64,000 nucleotides of DNA from Hyphomicrobiales bacterium (GCA_002709005.1 PAPH01000044.1:1-64000), one strand, 5' to 3'. Shown: positions 52,264 through 62,321, numbered from the stretch's first letter. Made by a program: numbers and translations. Notes: generated from the sequence alone by a model not told the origin.

Positions 52264-52341
52264 TTGACGCTCCCGTCCTTCGTTCTTTCCCTCACATAAG
52301 CCCCCTGGCCGCTCCTTCCAATGCCTTTCGAGCCGATGCCC

Positions 52342-53370
52342 TCAATTCCGTTCCTTGCCGATGAGGAACAACGGCACGATGAAGGTCAGCATCAACAGCC
52401 GCGAGACGTGATGGGCGGCAACGAAGGTCGGATCCATCCCCATGACGACCGAAATGGCCACCATCGTCTCCACGCCGCCCGGCGCAAACGCGATGAGCAG
52501 CATCGGGATCGCGAAGCCGGTCAGATACGCGGCCAGCAGCGCAAAGACGGCGGCAATCCCGCCGGAGATTACAGTCACGACAAGCCCCGCCGTTAGTGAT
52601 CGGCGAAGATCGGCGATGGAAATGCCCGAGAACCGGGTGCCGATCATGCTGCCGAGAGAGACAAATGCGGCGATCGCCAGCCACGGCGGCACCACCCCGG
52701 AAACGATTTCGCTGCCGTGCAGAAAGGCCGAGATCACGATGCCGCCCATGAGGAAGGGAGCCGGGACGCGTATCCGCTTGAACACCCATCCGAGCGCCGC
52801 CGACGCCACGATCATGATCAGCAGCGTCGTCGGCGAAAGCGTGGCGAGGGGCACCACTGCGACACCGGGCAGTTCCCCGATGAAAGTGACGACGAGCGGG
52901 ACGAGCAGGGTCAGCGCCAGCACGCGGACGCTCTGCACCAGGCTGATGACGGGAAGATCGGCCTTGATTCCTTCCGAAAGTCCGAGAACGTAGCTCAAGT
53001 GACCTGGAAAGGCGCTCATCAACGCCGTCGTCCCGTCCATCCGCCAATACCGCGTCAGCAGGGCCCGGCTCGTCACGATGATCACCAGGAGCATGACGCC
53101 GAGACAGATGAGCGACACCGGCCAGCGCGCTGCCGCCGAGATAACTTCCGGCGTCACGGTCTGCCCGATCGAGACACCGAGAAACATGAAGACCACGTCG
53201 CGGAACCGGCGATCGATCGCCAGGTTGAACCCGGCGAGGCTCGCCGCCGTCACCGCGCTTGCCGGCCCGGTCAGGAACGGCGCGGGAAACCCGATAGCCC
53301 AGGCGATTGCCGCGCCAAGTGCCCCGATCAGAAGTGTAGGAAAGGTGCGACCGAAGGGCGCGAATGTCAT
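52342..53370 (-). CDS. AbrB-type membrane protein (ammonia monooxygenase-like family)
   Basis: 342 residues with about ten membrane helices in two repeats, matching the AbrB family (PF05145), named from a regulator of the aidB gene. FMFLGVSIGQTVTP in the first half and FAPGGVETMVAISVVMGMDP in the second are typical. The role is unclear; relatives may transport small organic compounds. The frame is open to 53553, but MTFAPFGRTFP at 53370 is the family start, with AAGG before it. Confidence 0.85.
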   Translation of the reverse strand: MTFAPFGRTFPTLLIGALGAAIAWAIGFPAPFLTGPASAVTAASLAGFNLAIDRRFRDVVFMFLGVSIGQTVTPEVISAAARWPVSLICLGVMLLVIIVTSRALLTRYWRMDGTTALMSAFPGHLSYVLGLSEGIKADLPVISLVQSVRVLALTLLVPLVVTFIGELPGVAVVPLATLSPTTLLIMIVASAALGWVFKRIRVPAPFLMGGIVISAFLHGSEIVSGVVPPWLAIAAFVSLGSMIGTRFSGISIADLRRSLTAGLVVTVISGGIAAVFALLAAYLTGFAIPMLLIAFAPGGVETMVAISVVMGMDPTFVAAHHVSRLLMLTFIVPLFLIGKERN

Positions 53371-53482
53371 GAAGAAACCTTGATGCGGATTGGCATGCGG
53401 GACGGCGAGAATCCGGTATAGTCCAGGCGTGGGATGGATTGAAGCACGTCCGCCCCGGCATGCGGGGACAAGGGAGCGCGCA

Positions 53483-54094
53483 ATGGCAATCGAAAATCTG
53501 CTCGCCTTCCTGCTCGCCGCCACCATCATCGAACTCACACCGGGCCCCAACATGGGCTATCTGGCGTTGGTCTCGCTTGGCGAGGGCCGCCGCGCCGGCT
53601 TGATGACGGTCGCCGGCATCGCGCTCGGATTGGCGGCGATCGGCACCGCTTCTGCCCTGGGGCTGGCCGGCATCATCTCCAACTCCCCCCTGGCCTACGA
53701 AACGCTGCGCTGGGGCGGCATTGCCTTCCTGCTCTATCTCGCCTTCGACGCCTGGCGATCGGTGGAGACTGAGACGGCTGACCACACCTCTGCCGCCCAT
53801 TTCCGGCGCGGCCTCGTCACCAATCTCCTCAACCCGAAGGCGGCACTTTTCTTCATAACCGCCATCCCGGCGTTCCTGCCGCGACGTGAGGAAGACCTGA
53901 GCGCCAATCTTCTCCTGGTGGCGGTCTATGTCGCGGTAGCGACCATCATCCATGGCGGCATCGTGCTGCTCGCCGGCAGCCTTGCGCCCTATCTCACCGA
54001 CCCGGAGAGATCACGAATCCTGCGCCGGCTGCTCGCGCTGCTGCTGGCGGGTGTGGCGATATGGTTCGGCTGGTCGACGGCACAACCCGTCTGA
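53483..54094 (+). CDS. LysE/RhtB-family exporter
   Basis: 203 residues with six membrane helices and the family opening TIIELTPGPNMGYLALVSLG. Members export amino acids such as lysine, homoserine or threonine. The start has AAGGGAG before it. It is divergent from the AbrB-type gene and convergent with the DUF1304 gene, so it appears to be a single-gene unit. Substrate not evident. Confidence 0.88.
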   Translation: MAIENLLAFLLAATIIELTPGPNMGYLALVSLGEGRRAGLMTVAGIALGLAAIGTASALGLAGIISNSPLAYETLRWGGIAFLLYLAFDAWRSVETETADHTSAAHFRRGLVTNLLNPKAALFFITAIPAFLPRREEDLSANLLLVAVYVAVATIIHGGIVLLAGSLAPYLTDPERSRILRRLLALLLAGVAIWFGWSTAQPV

Positions 54095-54100
54095 CGGCGC

Positions 54101-54460
54101 TTAGAACATCAGCGAGAGAATGCCGAAGAGCGCCGGCAGAGCCTGGACGTAGAAGATCTTCCGCGAAGCCGTGATGGCGCCATAGATGCCGGCCGCGGCC
54201 ACGCAGCCGAAGAAGAACAGCGCGACGTGTGATTGCCAGACCGGGTTGCTGATCAGCAGCGCCCAGATCAGCCCGGCTGCGAGGAAGCCGTTGTAAAGGC
54301 CCTGATTGGCCGCCATGGTGCGTGTCGGCGCGAACATCTCTCTGGGTAACGTCCGGAACACTTTCGGCCCGCGGCTTTCCCAGGCGAACATCTCGAGCCA
54401 CAGAATGTAGAGATGAATTCCCGCAACGAGAATTGCGATAATCGCGCTGACAACCGACAC
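54101..54460 (-). CDS. DUF1304 family membrane protein
   Basis: 119 residues with four membrane helices and the DUF1304 marks AGIHLYILWLEMF and ANQGLYNGFLAAGL. No role is known for the family. A GTG at 54460 with GGGGGAGG just before it is preferred over a TTG at 54478, which would put the ribosome site inside the gene. It lies 6 bp from the convergent exporter stop. Confidence 0.85.
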   Translation of the reverse strand: MSVVSAIIAILVAGIHLYILWLEMFAWESRGPKVFRTLPREMFAPTRTMAANQGLYNGFLAAGLIWALLISNPVWQSHVALFFFGCVAAAGIYGAITASRKIFYVQALPALFGILSLMF

Positions 54461-54552
54461 CGGCGCCTCCCCCGACAAAAACGAGCATCAAGACTGCCCG
54501 CTTCCTCAGGCGCTGACAACGCCCGGGCGGCGGTCATCCCCGCCTTTGCGCC

Positions 54553-56208
54553 TCAGCCGCAGCTTTCCGAGCGCCCCGCATTGCGGCCCGAGAAGATGCA
54601 GCCGCCCAGAAACGTGCCTTCCAACGCGTTGTAGCCGTGATAGCCGCCACCGCCGAAACCGGCCGCCTCCCCGACTGCGAAAAGACCCGGAACGGGGTTT
54701 CCGTCGAGCCCCAGAACGCGCGCGTCGAGATCGGTCTCGAGTCCGCCGAGCGTCTTGCGGGTGAGAATATGCAGCTTCACTGCGATAAGCGGCCCCTTCT
54801 CCTTGTCGAGGATCTTGTGCGGCCGCGCCGTGCGGATCAGCTTGTCGCCGCGATATTTGCGCGCGCCGTTGATGGCGATCACCTGGAGGTCCTTGGCGAA
54901 AGGATTGTCCACCTGCAGGTCGCGCGCGGCAATCTGCGATCGCAACCTTTCGGGCTCGATATGATGATCCGGCGCCAGCCGGTTCATGCCCTCGACCAGC
55001 GTCTCCAGCGTATCGGCGACGACGAAGTCCTCGCCGTTCTTCTTGAAGGCCTCCACCGGCCCGGGCGCGCCTTTCGCTCCCAGACGGCTCTTGAGCACCT
55101 CGATCCATTTCTTCGACGTCAAATCCGGGTTCTGTTCCGAGCCCGACAGCGCGAATTCCTTCTCGATGATCTTCTGGGTCAGCACGAACCAGGAATGCTC
55201 ATGCCCGCGCCGGCGAATTTCCTTGAGCGTCGAGAGCGTGTCGAAACCCGGCAGGCACGGCACCGGCAGCCGCTCGCCATCGGCGTCGAACCACATGGAT
55301 GAGGGCCCCGGCAGAATACGGATGCCGTGATTGGGCCAGATCGGATCCCAGTTCCGCAGACCTTCCGTATAGTGCCACATCCGGTCACCATTGATCACCC
55401 GGCCGCCAACCTCCTCGGAAAGGCCGATCATCCGTCCGTCGACATGGGCCGGCACACCGGCCACCATCGTCTTCGGCGGCGGACCGAGCCGGTCGACCGG
55501 CCAGTTCTTCCGCACCAGATCGAAATTGCCGCCGATCCCGCCCGACGCGACGATTACCGACGAGGCTGAAAGCCGGAAATCGCCGGTGACCTCGCGGTTT
55601 GTCGCCTGCCCGCGGTCCGCCCGGTCCTCGGCCAGGATCGAGCCGTGAACGCCGGTGACCGCGCCATCGGCGGTGTCGATGCCGTCGACGCGATGGCGGA
55701 AGCGGCACTCGATCAGACCTTTCTGCCGGTGTTCGTTGACGCGGCGGACGAACTGCTCGATCGCGCCCGGTCCCGTGCCCCAGGTGATATGGAAACGCGG
55801 TACTGAATTGCCGTGGCCGTTGCCGAAGCCGCCGCCACGCTCCGCCCAGCCGACGACCGGGAACCAGCGCAGCCCCATCTGGTGAAGCCAGGGCCGCATT
55901 TCCCCGGCGGCAAAATCGACAAAGGCCTCCGCCCAGCGGCGCGGCCAGTAATCTTCCTCACGGTCGAACCCGGCCGAGCCCATCCAGTCCGACAACGCCA
56001 GCTCCCGGCTGTCGCGGATCCCCATCCGCCGCTGCTCGGGACTGTCGACCAGAAACAGCCCGCCGAGCGACCAGAAGGCCTGCCCGCCGAGAAAGCCTTC
56101 CGGCTCCTGATCGACAATGATGACCCGTTTTCCCCGGTCGCCCAGTTCTGCCGCGGCGGCCAGACCTGCCAGCCCGCCTCCGACGACGATGACATCAGCA
56201 TCCGCCAT
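54553..56208 (-). CDS. FAD-binding dehydrogenase (succinate dehydrogenase/3-ketosteroid dehydrogenase flavoprotein type)
   Basis: 551 residues with an N-terminal FAD motif VIVVGGGLAGLAAAAELG, a second FAD contact GLFAVGEAAGFGGGGYHGYN and the KstD/fumarate-reductase-like fold. The group is often labelled FAD-binding dehydrogenase, with substrate unknown; delta-1 desaturation of a keto compound is possible. No electron-transfer partner gene is next to it. It lies 128 bp downstream of the PEP-hydrolase-type gene on the same strand and may be read with it. Confidence 0.85.
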   Translation of the reverse strand: MADADVIVVGGGLAGLAAAAELGDRGKRVIIVDQEPEGFLGGQAFWSLGGLFLVDSPEQRRMGIRDSRELALSDWMGSAGFDREEDYWPRRWAEAFVDFAAGEMRPWLHQMGLRWFPVVGWAERGGGFGNGHGNSVPRFHITWGTGPGAIEQFVRRVNEHRQKGLIECRFRHRVDGIDTADGAVTGVHGSILAEDRADRGQATNREVTGDFRLSASSVIVASGGIGGNFDLVRKNWPVDRLGPPPKTMVAGVPAHVDGRMIGLSEEVGGRVINGDRMWHYTEGLRNWDPIWPNHGIRILPGPSSMWFDADGERLPVPCLPGFDTLSTLKEIRRRGHEHSWFVLTQKIIEKEFALSGSEQNPDLTSKKWIEVLKSRLGAKGAPGPVEAFKKNGEDFVVADTLETLVEGMNRLAPDHHIEPERLRSQIAARDLQVDNPFAKDLQVIAINGARKYRGDKLIRTARPHKILDKEKGPLIAVKLHILTRKTLGGLETDLDARVLGLDGNPVPGLFAVGEAAGFGGGGYHGYNALEGTFLGGCIFSGRNAGRSESCG

Positions 56209-56336
56209 GCCTGCCCTCCCTGCAGGTTCTTACTTTAGCGATCACTATGACGAATATTACAGCTTACGCAAACCCCTGGCCGCGTAAGCAACGGGAATTC
56301 GTGACGCCCGGTCGGGAAGGTAGAGGAGGCAGTAAC

Positions 56337-57167
56337 CTAGAAGGTCACCGCCTTGAATTTTTTCGTCTGCTCGGTGAGCGCGGTCTCGGTCGGCAACCGC
56401 TCCATCGAGGAGGCACCGTAGAAGCCGTGGCAGTTCTCGGTGCTGTTGAGCATGTAGGACGCATCCTCCGGCGAAGAGACCGGCCCGCCATGGACCAGCA
56501 CAATGACGTCCTTGTTCACCTTCATCGCCGCTTCCGCCCATTCGTCGGCCATCGCCGGGCAGTCCTCGAGCTTCAGCGCTGTTTCGGCCCCGATCGAGCC
56601 GCCGGTCGTCAGACCAAAATGACAAACGATGATATCGGCGCCGGCCTTGGCCATCGCCGCGGCTTCGTCGGCGTTGAAGACGTAGGGGGTGGTCAGCATG
56701 TCCATCTCATTGGCGAGCCGGATCAGGTCCACCTCCCGCCCGTAGGACATGCCGGTCTCCTCGAGGTTTTTGCGGAAATTCCCGTCATAAAGCCCCACCG
56801 TCGGGAAGTTCTGGATGCCGGCGAAGCCGAGAGCCTTCAGGTGACCGAGAAAATGGTCGAAGATGCAGAAGGGGTCGGTGCCGTTGACGCCGGCGAGAAC
56901 CGGGGTCTTGGTCACCACCGGCAGGATTTCCCGTGCCATTTCGACGACCACGTCATTGGCGTTGCCATAGGCCATCATGCCCGACAGAGAGCCGCGGCCC
57001 GCCATCCGGTAGCGTCCGGAATTGTAGATGACGATCAGGTCGATGCCGCCCGCTTCCTCGCACTTCGCCGACAGGCCTGTCCCCGCCCCGCCGCCGATGA
57101 TGGGCACACGGTCGGCCTTCATCTTCTGGAACCTGGCCATCAGGTCTTTGCGTTGAAATCTCGGCAT
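56337..57167 (-). CDS. Phosphoenolpyruvate hydrolase-family TIM-barrel protein
   Basis: 276 residues of the PEP_hydrolase / Tm-1-like C-terminal family (PF09370). Marks are [30 protein letters not shown] and [11 protein letters not shown]. The usual Tm-1-like partner (UPF0261) is absent. The name comes from weak similarity to a phosphonate enzyme; the true reaction is not known. The ATG at 57167 has AGGGAGGG before it. It is 112 bp downstream of the ectoine operon on the same strand, so it may be a late part of it. Confidence 0.83.
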   Translation of the reverse strand: MPRFQRKDLMARFQKMKADRVPIIGGGAGTGLSAKCEEAGGIDLIVIYNSGRYRMAGRGSLSGMMAYGNANDVVVEMAREILPVVTKTPVLAGVNGTDPFCIFDHFLGHLKALGFAGIQNFPTVGLYDGNFRKNLEETGMSYGREVDLIRLANEMDMLTTPYVFNADEAAAMAKAGADIIVCHFGLTTGGSIGAETALKLEDCPAMADEWAEAAMKVNKDVIVLVHGGPVSSPEDASYMLNSTENCHGFYGASSMERLPTETALTEQTKKFKAVTF

Positions 57168-57279
57168 TCGCGTATCCCTCCCTTTCGCCCGAATCTGGTC
57201 GGACCACATTTCGCACGAACCTAGGAGAGGGTTCATGCGGGATCAACCGGAAACATGACCCCGCACGATTTTTCAGTGG

Positions 57280-58272
57280 TCAGCCGACCTCGACGCCGAT
57301 GACACCGAGACAGTCGCCGGGCTGGACGAGGCCCGGGAAGTGGCGAGAAACCAGTACGCCGGTTCGCTTGGCGGCATACTCGACCGGCGCTTCGCCGGTC
57401 TTCTCCGTGGGCCAGATCCGGGCGATCGGCTGCCCCTTCTCCACCGCCTCGCCGAGATCGACGAGCGGTTCGATCAGACCGCGCGCTTCGGAGAAGACGA
57501 AGCACTCGTGATCCGGCATGTCGAGAAAGACGCTCGGCTGCCGCTCAATCTCGCCTTCGAGAATGCCGGCATGTTTGAGCACGTTGCGCAGGCCCCGTTT
57601 GGCAACCCGCGCAGACATCGCCGAGGCCGTGCCGCCGCCGCCGAGTTCGGTCGTTACGAACACCTTGCCATGGCTCTCGACCTCCGTGTCGTACATGCCG
57701 ACATTGTCGATCTCCAGAAGCCGCATCGTATAGGGCGCGTTGAAGGCGTCGACCGCCGCCGCGCACTGGCGTTCCTGCTCCTTGTCATCGAGCACATGCG
57801 AACAGGCAAACGGCACGAAATCGAGTGTCTTTCCGCCCGAGTGAAAGTCGACGACCAGATGCGCCATCGGCACCAGCGTCCGGGCGAAATAGTCGGCGAT
57901 CTTCTCGGTCACCGTTCCGTCCGGCTTGCCCGGGAAGCTGCGGTTCAAGTTTCGCCCGTCGACGGGCGAAACCCGCTTTCCCGCCAGAAAGGCGGGAAAG
58001 TTGAAGGCCGGCACGATGATCACGCGGCCGGTGATCTCGGACGGCTCAAGGCTGTAGGCGAGATCCTGCAGAGCGATCGGTCCCTCATACTCGTCGCCGT
58101 GATTGGCTCCGGTGAGGAGCGCCGTAGGCCCCTCGCCGTTCCTGATGACGCAGATCGGGATCATCACAGATCCCCACGCGGAATCGTCCCGGCTGTAGGG
58201 CAGCTTCAGAAAGCCGTGATGCTTGCCGTCGACGTCATAGGGGATCGTGGGCGAAATCGGATTGGTCGCCAT
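57280..58272 (-). CDS. doeB: N2-acetyl-L-2,4-diaminobutanoate deacetylase (ectoine degradation)
   Basis: 330 residues of the succinylglutamate desuccinylase/aspartoacylase (M14-like) family. Zinc ligands lie in GANHGDEYEG and DFHSGG, and the catalytic Glu in TTELGGGG. It removes the acetyl group from the product of ectoine hydrolysis to give 2,4-diaminobutyrate. It equals EutE of the S. meliloti operon. It starts 4 bp after doeA, the enzyme that makes its substrate. Confidence 0.93.
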   Translation of the reverse strand: MATNPISPTIPYDVDGKHHGFLKLPYSRDDSAWGSVMIPICVIRNGEGPTALLTGANHGDEYEGPIALQDLAYSLEPSEITGRVIIVPAFNFPAFLAGKRVSPVDGRNLNRSFPGKPDGTVTEKIADYFARTLVPMAHLVVDFHSGGKTLDFVPFACSHVLDDKEQERQCAAAVDAFNAPYTMRLLEIDNVGMYDTEVESHGKVFVTTELGGGGTASAMSARVAKRGLRNVLKHAGILEGEIERQPSVFLDMPDHECFVFSEARGLIEPLVDLGEAVEKGQPIARIWPTEKTGEAPVEYAAKRTGVLVSRHFPGLVQPGDCLGVIGVEVG

Positions 58273-58276
58273 CGGC

Positions 58277-59464
58277 TCAGCCCTTCACGAACATCTTGCG
58301 CGGCACGTTGGCAAAGCACTCCACCCCGCCTTCCTTGATGACGATGCTCTCGGTGATCTCGAAGCCCCAGCTTTCCATCCACAGGCCGGTCATGAAGTGG
58401 AAGGTCATGTTTTCTTCCAGAACCGTCTTGTCGCCCGATCGCAGCGACATGGTGCGTTCGCCCCAGTCCGGGGGATAGGAGAGACCGATCGGGTAGCCGG
58501 TGCGGTTGTCCTTGGTGATCCCGTATTTCTTGAGAACGCCGTAGAATGCATTGGCGATGTCCTCGCAGAGATTGCCCGGACGCGCCATTTCGAGTCCTGC
58601 CTCCATGCCCTCGAGCACAGCCTTCTCGGCATTGAGGAAGGTTTCCGTCGGCTTGCCGAGAAACACGGTGCGCGAGAGCGGGCAGTGATAGCGACGGTAC
58701 ACGCCTGCGATCTCGAAGAAGGTGCCCTCGCCCAGGCGCAGCGGCTCATCGCTCCAGGTCAGGTGCGGTGCCGAGGCATCGATCCCCGACGGCAGCAGCG
58801 GCACGATGGCCGGATAGTCGCCGCCGAAGCCATAATCATTGTCGAACCGGAGGGAGGCATCGTAGATGTCGGCCACCAGGTCGCATTTGCGGATGCCCGG
58901 CTCCACCTTATCGAAAATGCGCTGATGCATCCGCTCCACGATGCGGGCGGCGCGGTGCATGTAGAGCAACTCCTGGTCCGATTTGACCGCCCGCTGCCAG
59001 TTCACCAGCGAGTTGGCGTCGACAAACGTGGCGTTCGGCAGATGCTGCTGCAGCGAGGCATAGGCCTTGGCCGAGAACCAGTAATTGTCCATCTCCACGC
59101 CGATGCGCTTCTTGTCCCAGCCGCGCTCCTCGATCTTCTCGGAGAGAAAATCCATCGGGTGGCGCACGTCGGACTGCACGTAGTGGTCTGGATAGCCGAT
59201 CATGTCGTCCTCCGACATGAAGCAGGTGCGCTTGGCGCCGTTACGGTCCTGACCGCGTCCGAACCAGACGGGATCGCCGTCCGGTCCCAGGATCACCGCC
59301 TGGTGCACATAGAACGACCAGCCGTCATAACCCGTCAGCCAGGCCATGTTGGAGGGATCTGAGACGATCAGCACCTCCACTTCGCGTTCCTCCATCGCCT
59401 TGCGCGTCTTCTTGATGCGCCGGGCAAACTCACTGCGGGAAAAGGCCAGTTGCGGTGCTGACAT
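58277..59464 (-). CDS. doeA: Ectoine hydrolase
   Basis: 395 residues of the M24 (aminopeptidase P/creatinase) fold. The start SAPQLAFSRSEFARRIKKTR and the stretch GYDGWSFYVHQAVILG match DoeA/EutD. It opens the ectoine ring to N-acetyl-2,4-diaminobutyrate. Typical metal ligands of M24 peptidases are partly replaced, as is usual in the group. It lies between eutC (32 bp upstream) and doeB. No strong ribosome site is seen; AAAG precedes the ATG. Confidence 0.93.
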   Translation of the reverse strand: MSAPQLAFSRSEFARRIKKTRKAMEEREVEVLIVSDPSNMAWLTGYDGWSFYVHQAVILGPDGDPVWFGRGQDRNGAKRTCFMSEDDMIGYPDHYVQSDVRHPMDFLSEKIEERGWDKKRIGVEMDNYWFSAKAYASLQQHLPNATFVDANSLVNWQRAVKSDQELLYMHRAARIVERMHQRIFDKVEPGIRKCDLVADIYDASLRFDNDYGFGGDYPAIVPLLPSGIDASAPHLTWSDEPLRLGEGTFFEIAGVYRRYHCPLSRTVFLGKPTETFLNAEKAVLEGMEAGLEMARPGNLCEDIANAFYGVLKKYGITKDNRTGYPIGLSYPPDWGERTMSLRSGDKTVLEENMTFHFMTGLWMESWGFEITESIVIKEGGVECFANVPRKMFVKG

Positions 59465-59496
59465 GTCTTTTGCTTTCTATGCCATGTGACTGCGGA

Positions 59497-60495
59497 TCAT
59501 GCCTCGGAGTCGAAAGTGACGCCGAGACCCATTTCGCCTGCCCGCTTGAGGGCGAGGGTTGCGATGGCCGTGTCCTGAACCCCGGTTCCGGTCAGGTCGG
59601 CGATTGTGATGGCCTGCGGCGAATTCCGTCCGCCGGCGGCACCTGTGATGATTTCGCCCAGTTCAGCGAAGCGCTCGTTGGCCGGGACCACCCCCGCCGC
59701 GATCGCGGAGCGCAATTCGCCGAGTTCGGCAGTCTGCGACTGGCGGTCCGGCACGTAGAGATCGGCGCGCGTCAGGCACGCCGGCTCGATCTCGTTCTTG
59801 GCATGCTGGTCGGAGCCCATGGCGGTGACGTGCTGGCCAGGCGCAAGCCAGTCGGCCTTGAGCACCGGCTCGGTCGCAGGTGTCGTCGTCACCACGATGT
59901 CGGCAGCGCCGACAGCTCTTTCCGCGTCGGAGACCGCCTCGGCCTCGATTCCTTTTTCCGACCTTATCCGTGCGGCGAGTGCTTCCGCCTTTTCCGGGTC
60001 GCGCGCCCAGATGAGCGCCCTCGTGATCGGAAGGACCAGCATCAGGGCGTCCAGTTGCAGCCGCGCCTGCATGCCCGCGCCCATCACGCAGACAGTCGCC
60101 GCGTCCTCACGCGCCAGATGGCGGGCAGCCACGGCCCCGGCCGCCGCGGTCCGCACATCGGTCAGGTATCCGTTGTCGAGCAACAGCGCTTCCAAAACGC
60201 CGGTTTTCGCCGAAAACGCCATCATCAGCCCCGACGTGCTCGGCAGTCCGATCTTCGGATTGTCGAAGAAACCCGGCGAGACCTTGATGGCGAAGCTGTC
60301 GAAACCCGGCACATAGGCCGTCTTTACGTCGACCTCGCCATTGGCCTCCCTGATCGCGAGACTGAGAATCGGCGGCATGACCACCTTGCCGCCGGCAAGC
60401 GCCGCGAAGGCATTCTCCACGCAATCGACCGCCGCCAGATCCAGCGGGACGGCTTTCGTCAGATCGGCCTGGGTGAGGATCTTGATCTTCGGCAT
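59497..60495 (-). CDS. eutC: Ornithine-cyclodeaminase-family protein of hydroxyectoine utilisation
   Basis: 332 residues of the ornithine cyclodeaminase / mu-crystallin family, with the NAD motif VMGAGMQARLQLDAL and an N-terminal GGKVVMPP. In eut operons EutC is needed, with EutA and EutB, to convert hydroxyectoine before the ectoine route. The ATG at 60495 follows the eutB stop by one base; a longer frame to 60567 would overlap eutB and lacks a ribosome site. Confidence 0.92.
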   Translation of the reverse strand: MPKIKILTQADLTKAVPLDLAAVDCVENAFAALAGGKVVMPPILSLAIREANGEVDVKTAYVPGFDSFAIKVSPGFFDNPKIGLPSTSGLMMAFSAKTGVLEALLLDNGYLTDVRTAAAGAVAARHLAREDAATVCVMGAGMQARLQLDALMLVLPITRALIWARDPEKAEALAARIRSEKGIEAEAVSDAERAVGAADIVVTTTPATEPVLKADWLAPGQHVTAMGSDQHAKNEIEPACLTRADLYVPDRQSQTAELGELRSAIAAGVVPANERFAELGEIITGAAGGRNSPQAITIADLTGTGVQDTAIATLALKRAGEMGLGVTFDSEA

Positions 60496-60496
60496 C

Positions 60497-61495
60497 TCAC
60501 GCGCCTTCTTCCATGAGGTCGACATCCTCGCCGCCGATGACGCGGAAATGCTGCTCCATGTCGACATTGCCGCCGGACAGGATCAGCGCCACCGGTCCCT
60601 TTGGCTTGAATTTCTGCGCGATCAAGGCGGCAATCCCGACCACGCCGGAACCCTCGACGATCTGCCGCTCCTGCCAGTAGGCGTGGCGGATTCCGGTGGC
60701 GATCTGCTTTTCGTCAATCAGATACGTCTCGTCGACCAGATCGCGGGTCATGGCGAAGGTGTAGCGGTTAGACAATCCGATGCCGCCGCCGAGGGAATCC
60801 GCCAGCGTCGGCAGTTCCTCCACCTCGACCGGTTCGCCGGCCTTCAGGCTCGCAATCATCGCCGCACCCCGCTCCATGGTGATGCCGACGATGCGGATAT
60901 CCTTGTTCTTCGCCTTGCAGGCCGCTGCCACCCCGGCGATCAGCCCGCCGCCGGACAACGGCACCGCGACTGTCTCGACGTCGGGTACCTGCTCGACGAT
61001 TTCCAGCCCCAGCGTCCCCTGCCCGGCGATCACGTCGGGATGGTCGAAGGGCGGGATCATCGTCATGCCGTCGGCCACCAGCTTGTCGACCTCCGCCTGG
61101 GCTTCGTCCTGCGATTTTCCGACGATGCGCACTTCCGCGCCGAGCGCGCGGATGCCATCGACCTTCACCTGTGGCACCAGCCGCGACATGCAGATCACAG
61201 AGCGCACGCCTGCAGCCTTCGCCGCATGCGCCAGCCCGCGGCCGTGATTTCCGGTCGACACGCCAACCACGCCGGCCGCGCGCTCCTTGTCGGATAGCCT
61301 GGCCACTGCGTTCGCCGCCCCGCGCAGCTTGAAACTGCCGGTATGCTGGAGATGTTCGAGCTTGAGATGCACCGGCACCCCGGCCACCGTCGAAAGCTTC
61401 TCGGAAAGATTGACCGGCGTCTGGCGGATGGTCGTGGCGATGCGTTCGCGCGCCGCCTCGATTTCCTCGAGCCCGATGAAGTCCGTTCCGTTCAT
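60497..61495 (-). CDS. eutB: Threonine-dehydratase-like PLP enzyme of hydroxyectoine utilisation
   Basis: 332 residues of fold-type II. The PLP lysine is Lys56 in GSFKLRG, and the phosphate loop is in PLSGGGLIAG. EutB acts like a dehydratase on hydroxyectoine. It begins inside the end of eutA (ATGA-type overlap) and ends one base before eutC, so the three proteins are made together. Confidence 0.93.
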   Translation of the reverse strand: MNGTDFIGLEEIEAARERIATTIRQTPVNLSEKLSTVAGVPVHLKLEHLQHTGSFKLRGAANAVARLSDKERAAGVVGVSTGNHGRGLAHAAKAAGVRSVICMSRLVPQVKVDGIRALGAEVRIVGKSQDEAQAEVDKLVADGMTMIPPFDHPDVIAGQGTLGLEIVEQVPDVETVAVPLSGGGLIAGVAAACKAKNKDIRIVGITMERGAAMIASLKAGEPVEVEELPTLADSLGGGIGLSNRYTFAMTRDLVDETYLIDEKQIATGIRHAYWQERQIVEGSGVVGIAALIAQKFKPKGPVALILSGGNVDMEQHFRVIGGEDVDLMEEGA

Positions 61496-62286
61496 GCCGC
61501 AGCTCCCGCGTCAGCGCCATGGAGCGGCAGCGCGAACAGCCGGCCGTACTCCGTCGGCCGCCAGTGGGAGAACCCGCCGCGCCTCAGCAGTTCCCAGGCG
61601 CTCGCCTGGTTCGACGACACAACGGGTTTGCCGGTCCGGCTCTCAATTTCAGAAATCGCGCCCACAGCGGGAAAGGCGGTGCACGAGAGGAAGATCGCCT
61701 CGGCATCGGGACTGTCGGCGGCGATTGCCGCCTCGACGATCGTCTCCTTCGAGACCCGCGCCATGTCGCGGTCATCGGCGAGCCCCAGACAATGATGCCG
61801 CGTGATCTCGAAACCTTCCGCGGCAAAATAATTCGCAACCGCTTCACTGGCTTCAGGCAGATAGGGCGTCACGACGGCAATGCGCCGGACGCCGAGCGCA
61901 TGGAACGCCCGCGACGAAGCGCCCGTCGGCAGCACGACCGGAAGACCCGGGCGCACGGCGTGAATGAAATTCTCCACCGTTTCGACGCCGATCGTAGCCG
62001 ACGCCGAGGTGCAGCTGTAGCAGATGGCGGCCAACGGCACGCCCGGCGTGATCAGCGCCGCCGCGTCGGTCAGCAACGGCGCCATCTTGCGCAGGTTTTC
62101 AGGCGTCGTCGGATTGGCGAATGCGACGCGCGTCGTATGGACGATCGCTTCGGGCGGAAAGATCCGCACATAATCGGCTTCCGTCGTCAAATCCGTCGCC
62201 AGCGCGATCAGGCCGAAGCGCACCTTGGCGCCCGGGCTTTCGTAGCTGATCTCACGCGGGGATAGTAAAATTTGTGGCTCCGGCAT
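61492..62286 (-). CDS. eutA: Aspartate racemase/maleate isomerase-like protein of hydroxyectoine utilisation
   Basis: 264 residues of the Asp/Glu racemase fold with the two active cysteines in ICYSCTSAS and FLSCTAFPAV. It likely changes the stereochemistry of a hydroxyectoine intermediate. The ATG at 62286 follows GGAGG with a five-base gap; a GTG one codon earlier is less likely. It is the first of the eutABC-doeAB set. Confidence 0.92.
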   Translation of the reverse strand: MPEPQILLSPREISYESPGAKVRFGLIALATDLTTEADYVRIFPPEAIVHTTRVAFANPTTPENLRKMAPLLTDAAALITPGVPLAAICYSCTSASATIGVETVENFIHAVRPGLPVVLPTGASSRAFHALGVRRIAVVTPYLPEASEAVANYFAAEGFEITRHHCLGLADDRDMARVSKETIVEAAIAADSPDAEAIFLSCTAFPAVGAISEIESRTGKPVVSSNQASAWELLRRGGFSHWRPTEYGRLFALPLHGADAGAAA

Positions 62287-62321
62287 CACGCCCTCCGCAA
62301 CAACATGCGACGCTCGCGGCG

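Noticed and set aside
57280-62286. Ectoine synthesis genes
   Set aside because: No ectA, ectB or ectC type protein; all members match the breakdown (eut/doe) set.
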